Origin: Leptobrachium leishanense
Lineage: Eukaryota > Chordata > Amphibia > Anura > Megophryidae
Reading direction: 5' to 3'
DNA: 64,000 nucleotides
Assembly: GCA_009667805.1 (NCBI GenBank)
Contig: CM019069.1
Span: 59,637,422-59,701,421 of the forward strand
Below are positions 58,600 to 64,000 of this stretch, piece by piece (within the stretch, counting starts at the first letter, position 1; every line of letters starts with the position of its first letter). Position numbers and translations under genes: made by a program. The notes beneath the pieces are model-generated. The model searched no databases. It was given only the letters and a program-made list of their open reading frames with translations, and was not told the DNA's origin.

Positions 58600-61500
58600 A
58601 GAGGACATCCCCGATCTATTCCATTACTTCAGCATCAGGGGATTGATAGCTGCTGATCCAGGACTGATTCATTTTTATAAATGTCAGCCGGTCTACAGAG
58701 TCGGTGGACAGACGCACTCTTTTGTCTGTCACAAAACCTCCGCCAGCGGCACTGAACGTCCTTCGGAAAGCACGCTAGATGAAGGGCAACCTAGTAGCTG
58801 CATAGCATATTGGCTAAATTCTGGCCAGTGATCCAATCTCAACACCCAGTAAGCCAGTGGATCATCTGCTGGAAAGGTATCCAGGTCTGCCCTTGCCCCT
58901 AGGTAGTCCTGCACCATATGGTGAAGACGCTGGCAATGGGTGCCTACATTTGACGTCCCTGGGCGTCGAGGACTAAAAAAATTTAAAAAAGCATCAGTCA
59001 AGCGGCCCTGGCCTTCACCACTATTCCTCTGATCACCCGCAGCCTCAGAAGCACGTGTGTCAGCACTTGGTAATCTACCAGTGCCTGAAAAGGTGTTACA
59101 CAAGTGTCGCTTTAGAGCGTCCTCAAGTTTTTTCATCCTGTGCTCCTTCTGTGCGGGCAGGATGAGCTCTGCAACTTTCCCCTTGTATCGTGGATGAAGA
59201 AGGGTTGCCAACCAGTAATGATCCCTCTCCTTGATAGCACGAATCCTGGGGTCCTTTAGCACGCTTTGCATCATTAGGGAGCCCATGCAGCGTAGGTTGG
59301 AGGTGGCATTAGCTTCCAAGTCTTCCTGGTCAATGAGGATGACCGTATCGTGCACTTCCTCCTCCCAGCCACGCACTAGCCCTTCTGTTTCTGGGCACAC
59401 AAAACCCTCCCTTGAGGAATCCCCACCTTCAATGCCCCCACTACTTAAATATTCCTCCTCCTCCTCATCCTCCTCCTGTCTGATCTGAGTAGGACCTGCT
59501 GGAATGCTGTCTCCGGAAAGACTGGGGCCTTGAGAGCTAGGGAAGGCCTCCTCTTCCTCCCGCTGCTCTGCCTCTAGAGCCACATCTATAATTCCCTGCA
59601 GAGTGTGCTCCAGCAGGAACACTAAAGGAATTGTGTCACTGATGCATGCACTGTCCCTGCTCACCATCCTCGTTGCCTCCTCAAATGGTGACAGTACAGT
59701 GCATGCATCCTTGATCATCAGCCACTGCGGGGGGGGGGAAACCAAGTTGACCTGAACCTGTCCTTGTGCCATACTCACACAGGTACTCGTTGATGGCCCT
59801 CTGCTGCTTGTGCAGACGCTGCAGCATTGCTAATGTCGAGTTCCACCTGGTGGGCATGTCACAGATCAGACGGTTTGTGGGAAGGTGGAATTCTCTTTGA
59901 ATTTATGCCAGGCGAACGCTTGCTGGGAATGACCGTCTGAAGTGGCTGCAGACTTTTCTGGCCTGGATGAGAAGCTCTGGCAGCCCTGGGTACTTGGTTA
60001 GGAAACGCTGTACCACCAGATTTAGGACGTGTGCTAGGCATGGTACATGCGTCAATTTACCCTTGCGTAGGGCGGAGAGAAGGTTGCTGCCATTATCGCA
60101 GACGATCATTCCCAGCTCAAGCTGGCGTGGTGTTAACCATCTCTGCACCTGCCCCTGCAGAGCTGACAAAATTTTTGACCCGGTGTGGCTCCTGTCCCCT
60201 AAACAAACCAGCTCAAGCACAGTATGGCATCTTTTTGCTTGAGCCATTGCGTAGACCCTGTCAGGCGTCGGTTTAACTGCCACTTCGCCAGAGACAGAGA
60301 AGGAGGAGGAGGAAGAGGTGGTGGTGGTGGTGGACCTCATACAAGCAGCTTTCTGGAGGCGTGGTGGATGAACAAGCTCCAGCACAGAACCCCGTCTTGG
60401 ATCACTCCCAGCTGCGATCAGAGTTACCCAGTGTGCCGTGAAGGAAATGTAACGACCCTGTCCATGCTTGCTGGACCACGTGTCTAAAGTCACATGCACC
60501 TTGTTGCTGACTGCCTTTCCCAATGACTGGATAACATTGTCTTCCACGTGCTGGTATAGTGCTGGAATGGCCTTGCGTGAAAAGTAATGGCGTTTTGGAA
60601 CCTGCCACTGTGGTACAGCACATTCAGCAAATTCACGAAGGGAGCAGAGTCCACCAGCTGGAAAGGCAGCAGCTGCAATGCGAGTAATTTTGCTAAGCTG
60701 GCATTTAGATGCTGTGCTTGGGGATGGTTGGGACTATATTTTTTCTTTCGCTGCAGCAGCTGCGGCAACGTAATCTGACTGTGTAAATCTTCAGCTACTG
60801 GGATGATGTCACATTGTGAGGAAGGACCTGGTACATCCATTACTGTAGCATCATCCCTGTCGGTGGAGGTTGTAGGCAATGACATGGCAGGACATACAGT
60901 GGGGGTAGAGACAGATGAGGAGGACCTACGCAAAGGTTTGTGCCAACGGGATGTGTGGCACTTGTTCATATGTAGCCTCAAGCACGTGGTACCCAAGTGT
61001 CTGGTATCTTTCCCTCGCTTAAGCCTCATCTGACATAGATTACAAATAGCAACGCTGCGCTCTACTGCACATTTCTTAAAGAACTCCCAGACAACAGACT
61101 TCCTGCATGTGTTCTTTGAGACAACAGTGCTCTGCACCGGAGCAGCTCTGACATGTGATGCCTTGGACTGGCTAGTGCTACGGTTGGTCACAGAGGATGT
61201 TGTGCCTCGTGTTTGCTGTGCCTCATCCTCCCCCTCCTCCTCACTTGATTCCTCTGTTCGATCTGGCACCCAGGTGGAGTCAGTGACCTCATCATCATTG
61301 TCATCTTCACCCCCTATCTCCTCGCCAATGGAGCCAACTTGGCAGTATGCTGCAGCTGCTGGGGCAACATGAGTGCCAGTTATTTGTGTGTCATCACTGG
61401 CACCCTCTTCCTCTAGGTTGATTATACTCCCTTGCTCAACCTCAGAGATTGAATCAGAGCACTGTACTTGCTGCGCATCCTCAAGCAGCATGTCACTCTC

Positions 61501-61859
61501 ATTGTAGTCAAACAATTCAGCTGACTCCTCCGTGTGTGATAGCGAGGCTACGGCAGGAGTAGCTGTGGACATGGAGGCTGCATTAGATGCTTTGGCAGCT
61601 GAGGTGGACTGTAAAGCACTAGAAGCCTGGCTGGCAGAGGACTCGGAGGATGAGGATGGCCTGGTTAGCCAATCCACCAAGTCCTCTGTATGTTGCTGCT
61701 GCTTAAGACGGCCAGCACCAGTTAGAAAGGACAAGCGTGCCCCTGCAGAGGATGCACCACGTCCACCACGACCAGAGCACAGCCTCCCGACACAGGGGCT
61801 GCTTGCCCTCTTATCTGTGTCTGGGAGCGTCTGCCTGTCCTTTTTGTTCTTTCAGACAT
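58600..61859 (-). pseudogene. hAT transposase, BED-finger type (broken)
   Basis: A large cut-and-paste transposase. The likely start is the ATG at 61859-61857 (MSERTKRTGRR). In order: acidic/serine-rich N-terminus; a BED-type zinc finger (VWEFFKKCA, CNLCQMRL, HMNKCH) near 61090-60960; first catalytic Asp in VTLDTWS near 60484; second in MIVCDNGSN near 60098; TRWNST near 59855; and the C-terminal dimerisation block (PLAYWVLRL, CPSSSV, SE) near 58850-58760 with the following TFSAAGG and TDKRVRL words. Breaks: a two-base insertion near 61775, a frameshift near 60637, TAA at 59901-59903, a shift in the C9/G9 run at 59731-59739, and a shift near 58765. Relatives include vertebrate ZBED-like proteins. 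Confidence 0.9.
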
Positions 61860-61969
61860 GGTGAGTGATATATAGATTAATATATACAGAACTCTGATTC
61901 AACTCTGGTATAAAGATTTAAAGAACTCTGGTATAACTCAGTGAGACACACTGATAGCTGGCAGCCAGT

Positions 61970-62640
61970 GACAAGAGACAGATCACCTCAATTCACAAAT
62001 GTTTTAAAGAAATTAGTGAGCCCCAAAATACAGCGTGGTACTGGATGTGTGACGAGACACAGATCACCTCAATTCACAAATGTTTTGTAGAAATTAGTGA
62101 GCCCCAAAATAATGCGTGGTACTGGATGTGTGACGAGACACAGATCACCTCAATTCACAAATGTTTTGTAGAAATTAGTGAGCCCCAAAATACTGCGTGG
62201 TACTGATGTGTGACGAGACACAGATCACCTCAATTCACAATGTTTTGTAGAAATTAGTGAGCCCCAAAATAATGCTTGGTACTGGATGTGTGACGAGACA
62301 CAGATCACCTCAATTCACAAATGTTTTGTAGAATTAGTGAGCCCCAAAATACTGCGTGGTACTGGATGTGTGACGAGACACAGATCACCTCAATTCCAAA
62401 TGTTTTGTAGAAATTTGTGACCCCCAAAAACTTGCGATGGCAGTGACAAGACACACATCACATAAATTCCCTGATATTTGGTTAGAAATGAGACCCAAAA
62501 GACTTGCTGGCACAGTGACAAGACCCAGAAGATCACCTCAATTCACAAATGTTTTAAAGAAAGTTGTAAACCCCAAAAAAACTTGCTGGCACAGTGACAA
62601 GACACACATCACCTAAATTACCTGATATTTGGTAGAAATT
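61970..62640 (+). repeat. ~80-bp subterminal tandem repeat, right side of hAT
   Basis: Eight to nine units marked by GATCACCTCAATTCACAAAT (61981, 62062, 62143, 62223, 62303, 62383 and weaker ones to about 62607), with GAAATTAGTGAGCCCCAAAA and GTACTGGATGTGTGACGAG between. The period is 80-81 bp, then 74-76. Confidence 0.9.
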
Positions 62641-63289
62641 AGACCCGCTAGACCCCCCCAGTAGCGTGGCAGACCGGCAGTAACAAGACACAACTATCTC
62701 CTTTGAAATCTCCTCTGAAATGCGTGCAGAATCGGCGCGTGGAAACGTTATATAGTGTGTGCGGGACTTAGCTCTGTGAGCCCATGATTGGCAAAATTTG
62801 CCCAATCAGGACTCTGAGCGGTGATTGGCATAGTGTTGAACCAATCTTGCACCAGACCTGTGGTCAGGTGCAAGGCTGTAGCCAATTACGAGCTTCAGGC
62901 CAGTGGGAAAATGCATTGTGGTCCATTGTGGTCGAACATGCGGCGAACACCTGGAAATGTTCGGTGTTCGCGATCTCATCGAACAGGCCAAGTTCGGGTC
63001 GAACTCCGAACCCGAACCGCTCATCCCTACTCCCTACCTGTGTATGTTCCTTTGAGCAACTGATATTGAGGGGGTTACCCTTGCCTTTCCTACTACCTTG
63101 ACCTTCTTTCAATCAGAATTGCTTCTCCTTTTGTGTTGTTGGTTTGTGACTATTTGTTATTAATAAAGTTAACCCTTTTCTGGCCACCTTTGTTGCACTT
63201 TGTGCAAACTTGTGTTAGGTTTATATAGATAACTTTTTATAATTCGCAATTATGTTTATATAAATTATCAGTGTGACTCTATGTTTTTC

Positions 63290-63384
63290 CACATTTTAAA
63301 ACAAGAAACCAATGGGCACTGAGACCACCTTCACCAAACCCACTTTTCTCACTACCTACCGGCTCTTGGTTTTAACTCTATACT
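63290..63384 (+). repeat. Satellite hairpin unit, partial
   Basis: Same TTTTAAAACAAGAA ... CTCACTACCTACCGGCTCT core as 48204 and 63722. Followed by 63385-63721, in which nothing is recognised. Confidence 0.7.
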
Positions 63385-63721
63385 GATGACTTGGGAATTT
63401 TCTGCATTTTAATAGATGTTTGCTATTCAGTAGCAAAGATAATGGGGTTCAAAGTGTTCCCTATTCCTTCACAAAGGGGAATTTGTGGTTCTCCTACCAA
63501 TGTCCTGCCTGGGATGCAAGTGGCAATATGGCTGTTTGTGTGGCACTAGAATGACCATGGCAGTCCAATCCAGTGATTCCACAACACTGTTGGTCTACCA
63601 TTTGGCTTTCTGTCCTTGCGGAGCTCTGGTTTTGACTGTTGAAATTGATCTCCATCATCAGATGTGTTGGGGTCAGAAGGTGGTTCACAATGTGATTATT
63701 CATGTCAGCTGTGATTGCTTT

Positions 63722-64000
63722 GTCTGGCACTTTTAAAACAAAAAGTAGGTGGGTAGTGAGGCCACTCTCGCCAAACCCACTTTTTCTCACTACCCACCGG
63801 CTCTTGGTTTTAAAGAGACATGCTTGCCACGATGACTATTTAATGATTTACAAACCTCATACAAACCAAAAGGGAAGAAGCGTTTGTATATCAGTCTGAC
63901 TTCGGTACGAATGGTTTCTTCCACGTTTAAAACAAGAAGCAGGTGGATAGCGAGGCTGTCCTCATCAAGCCCACTTTTTCTCACTGCCCACCAGCTCTTG
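63722..64000 (+). repeat. ~195-bp satellite units, right side
   Basis: One full unit (63722-63916) and the start of the next (63917-64000, cut by the window end). Each has a stem GGTGGGTAGTGAG / CTCACTACCCACC followed by GGCTCTTGGTTTTAAA. They match the unit at 48204-48400. Confidence 0.8.

Larger units (their letters stand above)
57430..63029 (-). mobile_element. Full-size hAT transposon, inactivated
   Basis: Ends TAGGAATGAGC and GCTCATCCCTA with exact 8-bp duplications CTCCCTAC (57422-57429, 63030-63037). CGAACCCGAAC-type words fill both terminal regions. A 3.3-kb decayed transposase gene is on the minus strand, with tandem repeats on each side (57962-58560 and 61970-62640). It lies within the right arm of the Penelope-like element. 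Confidence 0.92.
48539..63214 (+). mobile_element. Penelope-like element with inverted arms
   Basis: A 15-bp sequence TTAGGTTTATATAGA occurs at 48524-48538 and 63215-63229 and is the likely target duplication. Inside, a left arm (48608-49419 plus 55147-55361) is the inverted copy of a right arm (56582-57429 plus 63038-63213). Between them is a GIY-YIG endonuclease frame. Both arms keep a hammerhead-like relic (GGGCGAAACGCG, complemented near 48950 and direct near 57263). Penelope-like elements often carry such partial copies in inverted orientation. Two hAT insertions account for most of the 14.7 kb; the element itself is about 3.3 kb. No RT core is seen. Confidence 0.8.

Overview
The window looks like intergenic or intronic nuclear DNA from a vertebrate, most likely a frog. 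No host gene, exon, tRNA or rRNA is recognisable. The frog call rests on three things: a CR1 LINE ending in the amphibian-type 3' tail (about 4935-5058), the mixture of CR1/L2 LINEs, Penelope-like elements, hAT, Harbinger, piggyBac and Tc1 transposons with Ty3-type LTRs, and the lack of any compact gene arrangement. The species cannot be named from the sequence alone.

Layout. 1-7.8 kb: a tRNA-derived SINE, a Tc1/mariner relic, a CR1 LINE broken by a Harbinger-like MITE, a local tandem duplication of the CR1 tail, and a TTAA-flanked piggyBac-like MITE. 8.3-12 kb: a solo LTR holding another DNA element, then a hAT element carrying a 33/99-bp higher-order repeat. 12.8-16.1 kb: degenerate telomere-like repeats, a roughly 150-bp tandem array, and a Penelope reverse-transcriptase fragment with hammerhead-like tail sequence. 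16.2-18.3 kb: a nearly intact Tc1 element with one nonsense codon and a MITE in its transposase. 21.7-23.2 kb: an L2-like LINE containing a hAT element. 26.6-28.4, 37.2-40.2 and 49.4-55.1 kb: three copies of a hAT-type element (8-bp target duplications) whose interior is a 19-21 bp minisatellite. 30.6-34.3 kb: a composite of TA-type elements with three Harbinger-like MITEs. 36.67 kb: a complete-looking hammerhead ribozyme core. 41.9-42.6 kb: a LINE tail. 43.7-44.4 kb: a second solo LTR. 44.6-46.3 kb: a second Tc1 element.

48.2-63.4 kb is one nested insertion complex. A tandem satellite was hit by a Penelope-like element with inverted arms and a GIY-YIG endonuclease reading frame. The left arm took a minisatellite hAT, which took a Harbinger-like MITE, which took a 2.6-kb gag-only LTR retrotransposon with two apparently identical 627-bp LTRs. 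The right arm took a 5.6-kb hAT element with a decayed BED-finger transposase. The original sites can be read from the target duplications, which gives a relative timeline.

All coding sequences are transposon-derived, and nearly all are broken by stops or frameshifts. The exceptions are the gag-like frame of the young LTR element and the partial Penelope endonuclease frame. Boundaries below come from reading terminal repeats and target duplications by eye; family names rest on recognised motifs, not on database searches.
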